Shown: positions 1 through 11,868 of the stretch, one piece after another
How positions within the stretch are numbered: the stretch's first letter is position 1
Layout: each line of letters opens with the position of its first letter
NCBI GenBank assembly: GCA_964247055.1
Contig: OZ176056.1
Location: 5,084,001 to 5,148,000 of the forward strand
Length of the DNA: 64,000 bases
Origin: Paragordius varius
Taxonomy: Eukaryota > Nematomorpha
Direction of reading: 5' to 3'
Notes under the pieces: generated by a model
Told to the model about the DNA's origin: nothing
Database searches by the model: none
The model's input: only the letters and a program-made list of their open reading frames with translations
Program-made: the position numbers and the translations under genes

Positions 1-499
1 AAGGCATTTAACAAAATAGATTTTGAATAGTCGAAATAATTTTTTAATGATTTTCATTTGCGTTCCTCACACAAACGCCTTATTCGGCATTGTCACGATT
101 TTCCAATATGTTTATTCCTAATAAATATTTTTACTTTATAATTTAAATTTTAGTTTATATTTTAATTTTATTTTTTCGTTTGACAAAGATTACTTGTAGT
201 AATCGAAATATTATATTATAATAAATTATATAATTTTTGCTGATTGATTCCATATATAAAAATACTATACATTTTATAGGTAGAATATTTTTCGCTAAAA
301 AATTTAAAAGATTTATTTCATTGGAAAATTAGCATCCACAACATCTTGTTTTTTTTCAAATTTGGTAAAAAAAACATTTTTTTTCTTATAATTACACCGT
401 GTACGACCCTTGATAAATACTTTCTGTTGTTTCCACTTACACAATTTATTAACCATATGCTAATCTTTTTTTTTCTTTTAATTCGCTATTTTTTATTTG
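1..499. other. AT-rich intergenic stretch
   Basis: No gene is recognised here. Bases about 165-235 are closely similar, in inverted orientation, to about 60725-60790 near the other end of the window, so a dispersed repeat covers this spot. The right edge is the 3' flank of the helicase gene. Confidence 0.5.
491..496 (-). promoter_or_regulatory. Polyadenylation signal AATAAA of the helicase gene
   Basis: TTTATT on the plus strand reads AATAAA on the minus strand only a few bases past the helicase stop codon. Such tight spacing recurs at the small gene at 4.7 kb. Confidence 0.55.
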
Positions 500-2257
500 C
501 TATACATTTGTTGTGTTTACTCTATATATACTTTGAATATCCATTTCCTCAATTGCGTTTTCTGATAAACTCTCATTCGAGTCCATATGAGAATCCGTCA
601 TTGGCGACAACCATTTGTTATCATCGATTTTTTGTTCTAAATAGTCGTTTTGTTGTTGACTTGGTTTGCCATGAGGGCAATTTGCTGATGATATCCGTGC
701 AGTACGTCCAGACCTGTGTATAAATTTTTCAATGTCACTCGGTGGATCATAGTGAATGACCCAATCAATGTCTTTGATGTCGATACCGCGTGCCATAACA
801 TCCGTAGATATCATGACTAATCTTTTACTGTTAGCATCTTCTAATGAGGATGATGTGGTAGTTTTATTCAGTAATTTTCTTCTTTTGCTTTTAGAAAAAT
901 TCAGTGGTTTGATACGCGTCGAAATAGTTTCATCAACTATGTTTTGGAATTTGGATATGGTTTTGCTTCTTTGATGTGTGCGTAGTTTGCGATGAAGGCA
1001 TAAAAGACATGTCCGCGAGAGCCAAGTTAAATACCGTTTTTGTGAAGATACACTCGTTTTAGCGGTAAAGAAAGATATTAAATCCTGTAAATAAAGTTTT
1101 AAAGTCGTAGTAATATATTGTGCTAGATAATGATTATTCACGAAAATCAAAATTTTGTTAGCCATATATAATGGACTCATTTCATTTCCTTGCGGTGGTG
1201 AAAAAAGTAGATGACTCAACAATAAAAGTTTATCCGTGTATGCAACAGTGTGATACCAAAAATTTAAAGATGATGGAATATTGGAGTTGTTATTTGGTTT
1301 TTCTAAAATATATTACTATGTTTACAACCTGTTAATGTTTGGTATCTTTCTTTAACAACTATCGAAACTGGATTACGGAGACCAGTTTGAATTAAAATAT
1401 CTAGTTTGTCATTCTAATTGGGAAAATACAGAGTTATTATAAAACAGAAAACAAATTTAAATTTTGGATAAAAATACAAATCGTTTTTAAATCTTTAATA
1501 TGGCAAACGAAATCTAAAATTTATAATACCAAAGTAGCTGAAAATAAACAAGTCCTCCTTTGTTTTGGTAAATAATTTATAATAGATTGTATTGTAGGCA
1601 TAAAACCAAAATCCAAAAGTTTATCGCCTTCATCCAAAACCAAATATTCCAAATGTTGGAATATTAAATTATTAAATGTCACTGACAGGCTCTTTTCAAA
1701 TTTGTCTGCCTGGTTATCAATATTTTGATTATTTTTTGAACTAAATTTCATTGTAGATTCTTTAGCTTCCAGCATATAATGCAATCGACCTGGTGTGCAT
1801 ACAAGTATGTTAGCCCCATTTTCATAAAAATATTTTAAATCCGATTGCAAACTTTTAGTACCACCTCCAGTAAAAAGAGCCAATTTTATTGGGCATAAAG
1901 AAAAATTATTCACAGAGTTTATCAAAGCCTTTAAAACTAAATATATTTGATTGGACAAATCTCGCGTGGGACTTATAATAACAGCTTTTATCTAAAAATA
2001 ACTTAAATTATACCTGGTGAATTTCTAAGTTTAAGCTTATTAATTTATGAAGCAATGGAACAACGAAAGACAAAGTTTTTCCACTACCAGTAATGGATTC
2101 AACACAGACATCTTTATTCGCTAAAAACAATGGTATAGTAGAATACTAAAATATTTTTAAAATCAACTTGCACAGGTGTGGGATGTGTATATCCATGACT
2201 TTTTAAAGTGTCGCATAGGTTTTTATTGGATAATATATAATCCCACGATTGGGGCAT
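500..2257 (-). CDS. DDX55: DEAD-box RNA helicase, DDX55/Spb4 type, five exons
   Basis: Predicted ATP-dependent RNA helicase; DDX55/Spb4 proteins act in the nucleolus in 60S ribosome assembly. Exons on the minus strand: 2257-2168, 2145-2014, 1991-1530, 1413-1329, 1302-500. Introns are 22, 22, 116 and 26 nt, all GT-AG. The joined frame gives 523 residues, against about 600 in the family. In order: a start resembling the family N-terminus (SWDYI), Q-motif end PVQ, motif I ITGSGKT, motif Ia PTRDL, GG, TPGR, motif II as DEGD instead of DEAD, SAT, then the second RecA domain with [11 protein letters not shown] and HRSGRTAR. After motif VI only about 64 unrelated residues remain, so the usual C-terminal extension (DUF4217) is missing. 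The second domain carries an extra basic insert of about 50 residues. The start was chosen because it lies where family members start. An AATAAA follows the stop within a few bases. Identity is firm; function with DEGD and the short tail is open. Confidence 0.88.
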
Positions 2258-3530
2258 GAAACTAACCAAAGAAAGTAAAAAATTCTGTTACGACAATTAA
2301 TAAAATTTTATGGCCAAATGATTATGGTTTTTTGACACAAAGAATATAATAATATTTGGATGCAAAATTGCATCAATATAATTTCTAGATGTATCTGTGC
2401 TGCGACGATTTTGATAATTGCAGTTTTTAAAATAGTTAATTTATTAATTGAAAGTATAGTTGCTATATAACTTTAACATAAAAAAACCTACGTTAATTTA
2501 TATAATTTTTTACATTTCTATGTTGAGAGAATAATAAAAAACACTTCATGACCTTTGGGGTAGTTTTTTGTCCAATTCTATCAAAAGAATATTTTTGTAA
2601 AATAATTCGGCATTAACGAATTTTGTGAAACGCCTTTTTAGCCTTTTGGGCCTATAATACAAAATTATTTATTAAAAAAAATTTATTGCTGAAATCATTT
2701 TTTACCCCGACATTTATTCTCTCAGAATAGATAAATTTGTATTATGGTTAGAAAATTTAGAAATTAACTTTTTCTAATATGCTTATTTTAAGCTAATCCA
2801 ATTTTAGATAAAGTTAAAAAACTGTAAAAAATGTTTGTTCATACAGGATAAGACGGTATGATAAGCACAAAATTAACAATTATAGGTTGCGTTAAACTAT
2901 GGGGTAGAACATTATCCCATGTCTAGCTTAAAAACAAATAAAGAAGTGTTAAAAAATTTAGAAATAATATATATATAAGAAATAATATTTAAAATACTTT
3001 CATGATGTCCATAAGTCAAATTTTTTTAATATTCTTATTGATAAACTCAAAATGGACGTGATTGCGCGATTAAAATAGTAATGCTAAAATTTGATAACTA
3101 AAAATATTTTAAGAAATAGACGCTTTTAATATAATTTTAAAATTTCTGCCTGGGATGAAAACTCTTTGAGATATTATAAAAATGTTTTTTTATTTTATTT
3201 TAGCACTTTTCTGCTTAAGCATTTTGAAAAATTCGTTGTTTTCATGTTTTGGTTGGCTAAAGTAATTATACATAGTTTTTATTTAACATAAATTTGGAGC
3301 CTGAATATATAATTTAAAATTCTGCAGTAACATAAATGTTAAGGATGAGTCTAGATAGACTATTTGATACAAGGTGTTTTATATTGTTTTTACAATGCCT
3401 CAAAAGATCATGTAGTGGATTTTAACAAATTAAAAATATGAATTAGAAAAGTATTCAGTTTAAAAAATATTTTTAGTTGATATAAAAATTAATATTATTT
3501 TTTTCGCACAATGACTGCATTTTTGTGAAT
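2258..3530. other. AT-rich intergenic stretch
   Basis: No open frame with codon-like composition, no micro-intron gene structure and no recognisable repeat was seen. Confidence 0.45.
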
Positions 3531-3534
3531 TTAA

Positions 3535-4009
3535 CTCTTGGAAGCAACACATTGCATTTAGGTGCTCCGATTCAAATCGGGATCTTTGGATATCTATTCC
3601 TGTTTAAAATAACATTTTCAAAAATATGGAGCTAATGATAACCATTTCAGTTTGCACTTATACTTTGATGCTATGAAAAAAGATCGACAAACCTGTACTT
3701 ATTTTTTGGATAATTTTCTTAATCAAAATCACATGTTTTGGCTTAATATAAAAATTATGCAAATGGAATATGAATAATAAATTAGCTTTAATTTTTACGT
3801 TACAATCATAGATGATGTTTTGCTAAAATAAAAATGGTTTATATATGGAACTTGTTTATCATAATTAAATTTAATATAAATATTTTTGCTTATATATATT
3901 ATTTATATGGGATAAACGCATTAATTTAAACTGTTTCGTTTAAAAGTTATTTAATATTTTATTAAATATAATTTAAGGATTTTAGTAACCCCAATGTCAA
4001 TCAAAGATG
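3535..4009. mobile_element. MITE, TTAA-target family (here MITE-1), copy 1
   Basis: The left end lies directly after TTAA (3531-3534) and begins CTCTTGGAAGCAACACATT. The right end, read on the minus strand, gives CATCTTTGATTGACATTGGGG and abuts TTTA, a one-base decay of TTAA. The ends match the copies at 25501 and 58038. The left terminus carries about 25 extra bases that the right terminus lacks, as in the other copies. There is no coding capacity. TTAA targets are typical of piggyBac elements; that affiliation is inferred. The most diverged of the three copies. Confidence 0.6.
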
Positions 4010-4013
4010 TTTA

Positions 4014-4690
4014 GAAAACTGGCCCATTTTAAGAGCACAAATTTGTTAGAGCCTGTATTTGAAAAAATATTATTATTTTTCTTTTTTGTGTAATTTAATT
4101 GATTTTGGTGATATTTTTTGGAATGAGGCAATTAGCTTTCACCAAATATTTTTCAAAATATATCAAATTGTGCCATTTCCGCACTTACACAAATGTTAAC
4201 TTTCTTAAATTCATTGTAGGGGCCAAAATCAAAAGCAGCATTATAACTCTAGGCATTCTCCGATCGGTACATATATTTCATCATTTTTTGGACATTGTGT
4301 TACAAAACACTTTTCTAATATTAAAGATACACTGAACATTTTTATCAGCTTAGAATTTTGATTAAAATATTCAGTCTTCAAATATATGTTAAAAAGTGTT
4401 TCATAAAATGTATTCATAATATGAAAGCAAACGAATCTTTAAAATTCCAAGGTTATGGAAAGGGGCTTATACTATATCTTACATTATTTTTTTCTTCCGT
4501 GCTTCAAAATACCATTAAACCCACTTCACCCATTTTGCTATAATTAAATTTTTAATAGAATTACCATTATTTCGGAAAAAAACTTTTGCATTTTTAAAAT
4601 TATCGTGCAATCTTCTTATCATAGAACTTGCACATTTTAGATAAGTTCAAAAATTTGACACTAATAGCGTTTATATGTGAACTTTATTCT
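4014..4690. other. AT-rich stretch downstream of the small gene
   Basis: Open frames here are low-complexity and not convincing as genes. Two AATAAA motifs on the minus strand (about 4683-4688 and 4691-4696) probably belong to the gene that ends at 4700. Confidence 0.4.
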
Positions 4691-4699
4691 TTTATTAGC

Positions 4700-5059
4700 T
4701 CATAATATATATAGTTCAGAGATAGTTTTTGGAGTGTATTGAGTGTTCACTAAAAACGTTTTATATAATGTGCGCACATCGTCATCTGATATGGAAAATT
4801 ACCACAAAAATGGTAATATCCTTATATCCTTTGTAAGGCCTAACCAAAAGCACCAGTATCCTCCTGATAATTTAACATAATATATATTTCATCATATATG
4901 GAAACTGTATAAATGTATCCATAAGACACAGTGTATTTTTTTGATTGACTATCACTTGTGCAAACTATTATGTGCTAATTGCTCCATATAAGAAAATCTT
5001 TTTTTCTCAAAATCATGCCTTATTCCAGAAAAAATTATATCATACACTGCATTAGCCAT
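4700..5059 (-). CDS. Small unknown protein, three exons
   Basis: Predicted 79-residue protein from exons 5059-4966, 4904-4845 and 4785-4700, with introns of 61 and 59 nt. Both joins are phase 1 and keep the frame. The residues are varied and charged, not low-complexity: early DIIFSGIRHDFEKKRF, middle NYQEDTGAF, then DDDVRTLYKTF. No signal peptide or membrane segment is visible. Two AATAAA signals sit directly past the stop, as at the helicase gene. The start is the first ATG after an in-frame stop; an upstream exon cannot be excluded. The second intron could instead be two introns of 24 and 17 nt around an 18-nt exon, but one intron is simpler. I do not recognise the family; a small vesicle-trafficking subunit is only a guess. 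Confidence 0.45.
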
Positions 5060-5580
5060 GCCATATTTAATTTAAGTTTTTAGATGTGTCCAGCAAATTT
5101 GACCCCTATAATATGGGCTAGTTGATAATTTTATATACAGGTTTAATTTATATATCATAAAATTTATTTGAGGAAAACGTAAAGTCTGATTTTTAATTTT
5201 TAGAAATCATTTGTTGAATCCTTTTTTATGGTATTGAGAAAAGAAGAACAACCCATTTAAAAATTAAAGGCACTCTCTAAGTGCATAATGCAATGAGGCT
5301 TTTATACCTTAGATTTGTATCGAATTAAATTTTTTCTTCAAATATGACTAGGTTATGGTGAAGCTTTCTACACCTGCTATTTTTTATTAAATAATTGTCT
5401 TATGGTGGTTTTGTTGGTTATGAATATAAAAAATTTGTACCTTTAGGTAATTGATCGATATCGTTATCCTCAAATTAGCACACATTTATCTTAATATTTG
5501 GGTAATCTAGATGTTTTATTCCAAAAAATATTATTAAAGTATATGATATCCTATAAGTGAAAAGCAAAATAATAATTATA
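5060..5580. other. Intergenic stretch, nothing recognised
   Basis: Short coding-like snatches occur on the minus strand near 5280-5330, but no exon chain could be built from them. Confidence 0.4.
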
Positions 5581-5584
5581 AAAT

Positions 5585-6060
5585 TTTGATTTTAGAAGGC
5601 TCCGAAAACATCGAATTATACCCTCCTCTAAAATGGACTAATTTTTTAAAAAATATACAAATTCCATTTCATAACAAAAAAATTAATATATTCTACAAAA
5701 ATGGAAAAATGCCAATTATTAAACATTTTTATCTAATGAGATGAAATTCAGATGACTGGAATGAAGAAATATTGAAAATTTGCTCAAAAAACTATCTTTT
5801 TGCAAATGTTGATAAAGATTTCTTCATGCTTTTTTGAAGGAATCAGTATCAAAAGGCTTTAAGATATAAAACCATTCTCATATATATATCCGTGAACAAA
5901 TTTCCTTAAAGTATAACTATTTTTCTTCAACTGTGTGGCTGAAAATCAAAAACTAAAATACTTAAATCATGATAATTTGTGTGCACTGTATCATCAAACG
6001 ATTACCTCGCCATTTTAGCGATTTTTAACTATATACCACTATAACTTGAATTAGGTTGAT
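5585..6060 (+). pseudogene. Decayed hAT transposase fragment (weak)
   Basis: Broken plus-strand frames include a segment around 5735-5790 that matches the hAT element at about 13745-13800 at both base and protein level (LMR-NSD---NEE/D-ILKI). That other element carries its own TSD and TIRs, whereas no ends are visible here. Several stops interrupt the frame. Read as a remnant of a related hAT gene; the shared stretch is short. Confidence 0.3.
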
Positions 6061-7571
6061 TGGTTACTTCTTATTGTCAGTCGCAAGAAAATAAATAGTC
6101 CCTTTCATTTTGGTTGAAAATATGCAAAAATCCTTAATATATTAGGATTTAATCAAGGTTGAGAAAATAGATTTATTTATATTATTACAGTGGATATTGT
6201 TGGATTCGATGTAGTTTTTGAGAAAACGTGTAAGCTAAATTTAATAAATATTTTGAGCGATTCGTAAAAGCATAGGACATTCAAGTCATTTTTAAAATTC
6301 GTTTCGAATTTCTTGTAAAGTTTTCGCAAAAAACAATCAATCACGTTTTAAATTTTGTTCTCATGAAAAGTCATGTTTATGGTATATAATATAAATGATA
6401 ATATTAATTATGTGGCGTACCGCTTAGTTTAGCCCCGCCCATATGAAAATAGCTTTCATAAGCAAATAGATTTATCTTTTCTATAACATCTTTTTGAATA
6501 TATATCAGGCATATAAATTAGGTTTCCGAATTGGTAACAATCTACTATTTTGTGTGAATTAAAATAATAAAAACAAATTACTATATTTAAATTTTATTTA
6601 GTATTATTGTAAATGAAATGTATGTGTAATATTTGAGTTTAGTTTAATGATGACCTATTTTTTAATAATGGGTATTATATTTTTAATCAAATATTTGTTA
6701 AGAAATTAATATTAATAGTATATAAGAAAAATCAACAAAAAATTTTTCAACCAATGAACATTTCAAGCAAACGCAATACATATAATTTAATGGCACTTTA
6801 TTTCATTTTATAACAATTATATTAAGTATTAATTTATTTTTAAATTAATGATTCATTTGATTTTTAGCATTTTATTATTTTTATTATTTGGTAGCTGTGA
6901 ATTGTTTTTTAAGCATTTTCATTATGACCCTTGAAATATTCAAAATTTTATATTCTTCTTTCAAAATCAATTTTATTATTTCTAATAAATAATTTTCAGA
7001 TATTTGAGTTTATTTATATGCATGTGTCAAATAAAAAATTTATGCCCGAAGATCAATTTACTATTAAATAATGATAAAAATAACAATAATCATGATTCAT
7101 GGTTAAAATCAACTAATCATTACAATGAAAAATGAGTAATTTTTTATAAATTATCATCATATTTTAAAAAATATGCCTTTGAATGAAAAAATGTTGCATT
7201 TATTGGATAAAGTGTTGCTATTGACAAAAAATAACTTTTTTGAAATAAACATTAACTGAGTTTTTGGAAGTTTTAGTGTCAAAATTATAATAAGTATTAA
7301 CTTTCAATAAAACATTATGAATAATCGGTTTTTAAAATAAAACAATTATTTTGGATGAAATAGCTAAAAATCAATTTTTATTTCATTTGAAACCCTAAGG
7401 GTCGATGATAATATAATTTGATCAAATATAATTATTTTATCACATTTGGATGAATTAGTAATTTTTCATCATAAATTAATTAACCTTTAATTGTACTAGT
7501 TAAATTTTTTTATCATTAATAAATTTAAAAACATATAACAATCCCTCTAATCGGGTTTTCAGAATTTCAAG
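6061..7571. other. Intergenic stretch with conserved upstream block of the antistasin gene
   Basis: Bases 6061-7320 are very AT-rich with nothing recognised. From about 7330 to 7571 the sequence resembles the regions upstream of the other two antistasin copies (about 19860-20080 inverted, and about 25320-25470). It therefore belongs to the duplicated unit and probably holds the promoter. Confidence 0.5.
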
Positions 7572-8058
7572 ATGCTATTGAAATTGTTATCAATTCTTTC
7601 CGTTTTATTAGCTGCATTGATACTTAATGTCCAATCCCAATATCCACAACAACCAAGACGTAATCATATAATTTTCTGTAACTTTAAAAATTGAATGCCA
7701 TGGTCTGCACTAATATTCATATACAGTATTCACATTAATGTTGACCAATTCATATTATTGGACCAATTGGTAATAAAAGAGCGTAAGATATAAAACAATT
7801 TTATTTAAATTATGGCCAGATAGTCAAAAATAATGTGAATTGTCCAACATAAATGGGTAATGTGTATTAAAATAATTAGGAATATTTTAACATTTATAAC
7901 AACTTATTATTTTGTCTATAGCTGTGAATTGTCCTAGACATTTAGTGCCTTGCATCTGGCCATGCTACAAGCAATACCAACCTGGAAACCCTTGCCCGGA
8001 ATGCAAATGCTGTAAAATATTTTTATTACATTTTTATTTTCGTATTATAACACTATAG
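7572..8058 (+). CDS. Small secreted antistasin-like cysteine-rich peptide, copy 1
   Basis: Exon 1 (7572-7659) encodes a typical signal peptide: Met-Leu-Leu-Lys, a hydrophobic core, and a likely cut near QSQ. A 262-nt GT-AG intron in phase 1 follows. Exon 2 (7922-8058) encodes the spacing C-x6-C-x3-C-x9-C-x2-C-x-C-C (CPRHLVPCIWPCYKQYQPG, then NPCPECKCC), which fits one antistasin-type domain. Such domains bind serine proteases in leech inhibitors; activity here is inferred. Reading to the first stop gives about 74 residues with an odd hydrophobic tail. A conserved TGCT|GTAA in copies 1 and 2 could be a donor leading to a further exon, so the C-terminus is uncertain. The paralogue at 19.5-19.8 kb has the same exon layout and phase; a dead third copy lies at 25.3-26.2 kb. 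Confidence 0.72.
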
Positions 8059-8690
8059 CGCAAAGAATGTTAGAATAGATATTGTTTTGGCAAGATCGCA
8101 TAAAAAGATGCAATAGTTTCTAGCCAAAATCAAAAAATTGAATACTCGATCATAATTGTATCTTATATGCAATCTACAAAATTAAAACAAAGTTCGTCAT
8201 ATTATGGTCTCATAGAAACATTTTTATGAGTTATTAAATGCTTCTTTAAAATAAACGCAAAAGATCCGAAGTTTAATAACATTTATTAAGTGTTTCTTGG
8301 TTTATTGTATCATACAGCAGATAATTTTTTTGTATATTTTTTTGGAATTGAGCATTATCTTTTTGCGAGAAAATTCAATTTCTCGTTATAGAGCATTTAT
8401 TATAAATGTCCTTCTTAACTATCTGTTAGAAAATCACCTCCAGTCGGATATATTTTATAGCAGAATATATATTTTGATTGGATATTTTGTGTTATTTATA
8501 TGGTTTAAACATTAATGTAATGTAAGAAGTATGATTGATAACAAAAGGGCATTAGTATCTCAGATTTTTTGTAATCAGTGGTTTTTTGCTATTCTTACTG
8601 CTCTGTAGTAGCCAATTCTCTTAAAAATTTTTTATATTAGAGTAAAGTTCTAAAATTATTAAATTTATTAATGATGCAACATATGGAATT
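8059..8690. other. Intergenic stretch
   Basis: AT-rich, no recognised gene. If the antistasin gene has a third exon it should lie here, but I could not identify one. Confidence 0.4.
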
Positions 8691-8960
8691 TATTTAATAT
8701 GTACCAAAGTCTATCACTGGTTAGTGAGCAATCAAAGTCCTTATCATGAAAAATCATATATCATTAGATGATATATTATATATATGCACTCTTTTACTGT
8801 GATTATTAAAATATTTTTTGTATTAAACAATATTCTTCCTTATACTGACTGCTCTGATGCATGATCAATATCTAAAAATATTTTTGGTTAACTTGTTAGT
8901 CTCCTCTTTCAGAGTTAAAAATTCATTAAAATTTAAATATGTAACATTACGTCATGGTAA
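8691..8960 (+). repeat. Repeat of the antistasin locus 3' flank, copy 1
   Basis: Contains TACCAAAGTCTATCACTGG and GTTAGTGAGCAATC, followed by an ATTAGAT block and a CTGCTCT block. The same order occurs at about 10790-11150 (same orientation) and about 18260-18600 (inverted). Two copies lie downstream of an antistasin gene, so this is part of a duplicated unit and not a random repeat. Confidence 0.55.
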
Positions 8961-9050
8961 CTTTCTACCCATTACCAATATACATTTGGCCCGAATTCAT
9001 TAAAGCAAGCTTAAGCTATTCTTTTGTCATTTTCGATTCTTTCAATCAAA

Positions 9051-9215
9051 TTATCCGGAAACATTTACTGTGTTTCTTGGTTTTCCGAATCTCGTGGACA
9101 TACCGTTATTTTCATGTGTTGCACATAATATCTCTCCTAATCCTCGTTTATTTTGAATCGGGTCGTCATCCAATAACTCTCTTTTTGTCTGCGCAGTTTG
9201 CGTTATACAACTCAT
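9051..9215 (-). CDS. Unassigned coding-like frame of 54 residues
   Basis: An ATG-initiated minus-strand frame with base composition well above its surroundings and varied residues (for example SCITQTAQTKRELLDDD and HENNGMSTRF). No family is recognised, no signal peptide is seen, and the frame could be one exon of a larger gene or a transposon relic. Likely coding origin, unknown product. Confidence 0.25.
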   Translation of the reverse strand: MSCITQTAQTKRELLDDDPIQNKRGLGEILCATHENNGMSTRFGKPRNTVNVSG

Positions 9216-9900
9216 CTCTTTTACATTAAAATTACATAATCTAAATATTTGAAACCATGCTTAACATGTTTTAGTCAATGAAGCATGTTCAACTATTTTT
9301 ACCAGCAAACGATGACTCTCAAGCTTTTTAAATGAGAAAACAAAGCGTGGCACAGATGTTCTTATTCAAGAAATTCGATATTATATATATATTGAGATAA
9401 AAATAACAGGCTTTTTCAGACGTGTATGTTTTTGTCGTTTGATCTCAGACAAACAAAATAGGGTTTATGTTAATTTAATCCTGTGAATAAATAAAAATCT
9501 TTCCAAAATGATCAGTGTTATTTCTGATTGCTACAGTGATCTGAGCCTTGGTTCATTGAATTACAACTACCCAAGATACTTAAAGATTCCGTAACATTCT
9601 TTATATTTATAGTTTAGCATTAAATTACAATCGCATTTAATATCGAAAACCTGCATCGATAAAAACAATTTATTAAATTGGGTGAGAGGCTAAAAACTGG
9701 AAGCAAAAACAAAAATTATAAAGCAAGGGTCTGAAAAACATTGATATGCTATCACGGCAAATGCCAAAAATTCAAAATTTTAGGAGGGATCACATGCATA
9801 ATCTTTAAGCAACTTGGTAAAAATCTTTCATTGCTAAAGGAAGAAGTAAAATGTGTAAAAATCTGACATTGGAAAAGTAGAGGCAAAAATTCACTCTGAG
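9216..9900. other. Intergenic stretch
   Basis: Nothing recognised; AT-rich with no stable frame. Confidence 0.4.
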
Positions 9901-9929
9901 ATTAAAGACATATTCAATGTAAATCCTCC

Positions 9930-10700
9930 CTGGTATCCAAAATTATATTTCGGAAAAAATGCCTGTAGATAGGAATACAATTTACCGACCCAAAAAAGAA
10001 AATTTCGGAATATATATTACAAGACAATATCTCTAACAAATCAAATTAATATCTTGTTAAAAATTCAAAAAATCCTATATTTATTTTAGCATATATATAT
10101 ATATATATATATCACTTACTCTGGCTAGACTTTAAAAAGTAGAAGGAATTGGTGAAATAATAGCCATTGTAAGATGGATGATGGAAAAACCCACATATTT
10201 TAATAAGTAGATTCATATGTGCCTTGACTTTTCCAAAACATTTGACTTCCAACACAACAATCAATTTTTATTCTTAAAACAGCTAAGAGAGTCAATGTTT
10301 TTAATTAATTTTCTTAAATCAAATTCGACAGCTCTAGTTTCTAAAAATCACGGGACAACTCGCTCATGAATGGTGAATGTGGGTTTCAGGGCTGCGTTCT
10401 CCTATTTGGAATAGTATATATCTTGATGCCTAGTGATAAGCTGGCTAATCCAACATTTTCTTATAAAAAATATTATCTAATCTAATGTATTACAAATAAA
10501 CCTGTAAAGTTGCCAACTCTTCAGTAACTTAACGGCACTTTATATAGTTAAACTACATCATAAATTAATACTAAACGATAATTATTGCGCCCCGAATTTG
10601 AACGTAAATAAGACCAAAACCGCCACAATTAATTACTCGGACTTCCCATTATGTTAGTAAACAATCCGGTATGCCAATGCAACTATTCACAATCAATCTA
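9930..10700 (+). pseudogene. LINE reverse-transcriptase remnant
   Basis: Scattered frames contain LDFSKTFD (about 10220), matching the LINE RT core LDFSKAFD, then NVGFQGCVL with a decayed SPILFNIYL-type continuation (about 10378-10430), then LNVNKTKT (about 10600). Order and spacing fit a non-LTR reverse transcriptase. The catalytic DD box was not found and many stops and frameshifts are present. Clade not assignable by eye. Confidence 0.55.
10091..10112. repeat. (TA)n microsatellite
   Basis: Uninterrupted TA dinucleotide run. Confidence 0.9.
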
Positions 10701-10789
10701 AGACTAATTTTAAAAACATGTAATTTCAAACGTGCCTTGATCGATATTAAAAAAGTATTTTTAGTTTCATTTTTTTCTTTTTTTTGTAA

Positions 10790-11150
10790 AATTTCAATAT
10801 ATTTTCTGCCGATTTTGTATACTGGTCTCTAGCAGTCAAATTAAAGTGTTTATTAGGTTGATTGTTTTTAATCATAAATATTACTCGATTATTTTAATTA
10901 ATGACATTAATAATTTTATTTATTATTTAGTACCAAAGTTTGTCACCGGTTAGTAATGGATCGAATGCCCACATGAAATCAATGAAATCACATTAGATTA
11001 ATATCATCTTTAACATAAATAAATTGTGTATTAAGTAATGTATTATATCCAATATAGCTCTAATACGTTTGGCGATTATCAGATAACTCTAGTTATGTTT
11101 GGGTAACCTATAGGTAATCCCATCAACCTTAATGTTTTTAAAAAAGCATA
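10790..11150 (+). repeat. Repeat of the antistasin locus 3' flank, copy 2
   Basis: Contains ACTGGTCTCTAGC, TACCAAAGTTTGTCACCGG, TTAGTAATGGATCGA and ATGTTTGGGTAACC in the same order as the inverted copy at about 18260-18650. No antistasin exon was found directly upstream, so the gene part of this unit is lost or was never copied. Confidence 0.6.
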
Positions 11151-11868
11151 AACTAATACTTGAACATCTATAAACATCATGTGGTAATTTTCCCCTTATA
11201 TTTTAAATTCAAAAAATACATGTTGGCCATAGTAAAAATGCCTTAATTACCCTTCTAAGCCTGATTTATATGGGTGAAATTAAAATTGTATATATATATA
11301 TATATATATTCAGCCCTGTATTTCGGCTATTAAATAATAAATATAATTATTTCAAAAGATTTATACCTAATCTGTAATATTAGATGTTCATCGAGTTTTG
11401 CTATGCCAACCGACTGATACTGTTAAAAAATGTGGTAAAAAATTCTAACAAAAACAATAAACAGATATTTTATTTGTTTGGTACAAAATCACAAATTATA
11501 TATGTTAATGAAGATATAAGTATCATATGCAGAAAATAAAATTTATTCTTTCTATTATATTTAATTAATTTATTCTAGATGATTTTATTTTATTTTAAGG
11601 TAAAATTGGTTATCGCATATTATTAAATGTTTACCCTAAAATTATTTTTCAAATAATATCTATCGGGTGAAAACGACATTATTTAAAGAAGATGATTCAG
11701 CTTTTAAACAAAATATCTGATTGATAAACAACGTCAAACAAAATCTAAAAGTAGTTGTTATCAACATTTTTTATTAGTGTGATTGTTTTTGATTGTAAAA
11801 ATTTCGTTTAGGGAAACATAGTAATACCATAAAAGTGGAATTAACTTTTTTTAAATAACAACAGAAAC
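11151..11868. other. AT-rich stretch with a (TA)n run at 11289-11310
   Basis: No gene or element recognised beyond the microsatellite. Confidence 0.4.

Noticed and set aside
346-974. Plus-strand frames at 346-723 and 756-974
   Set aside because: They run antisense to the last helicase exon and its 3' flank and have no codon-like character.
4803-4820. An 18-nt micro-exon between 24-nt and 17-nt introns in the small gene at 4.7 kb
   Set aside because: A single 59-nt intron explains the same joins with fewer assumptions.
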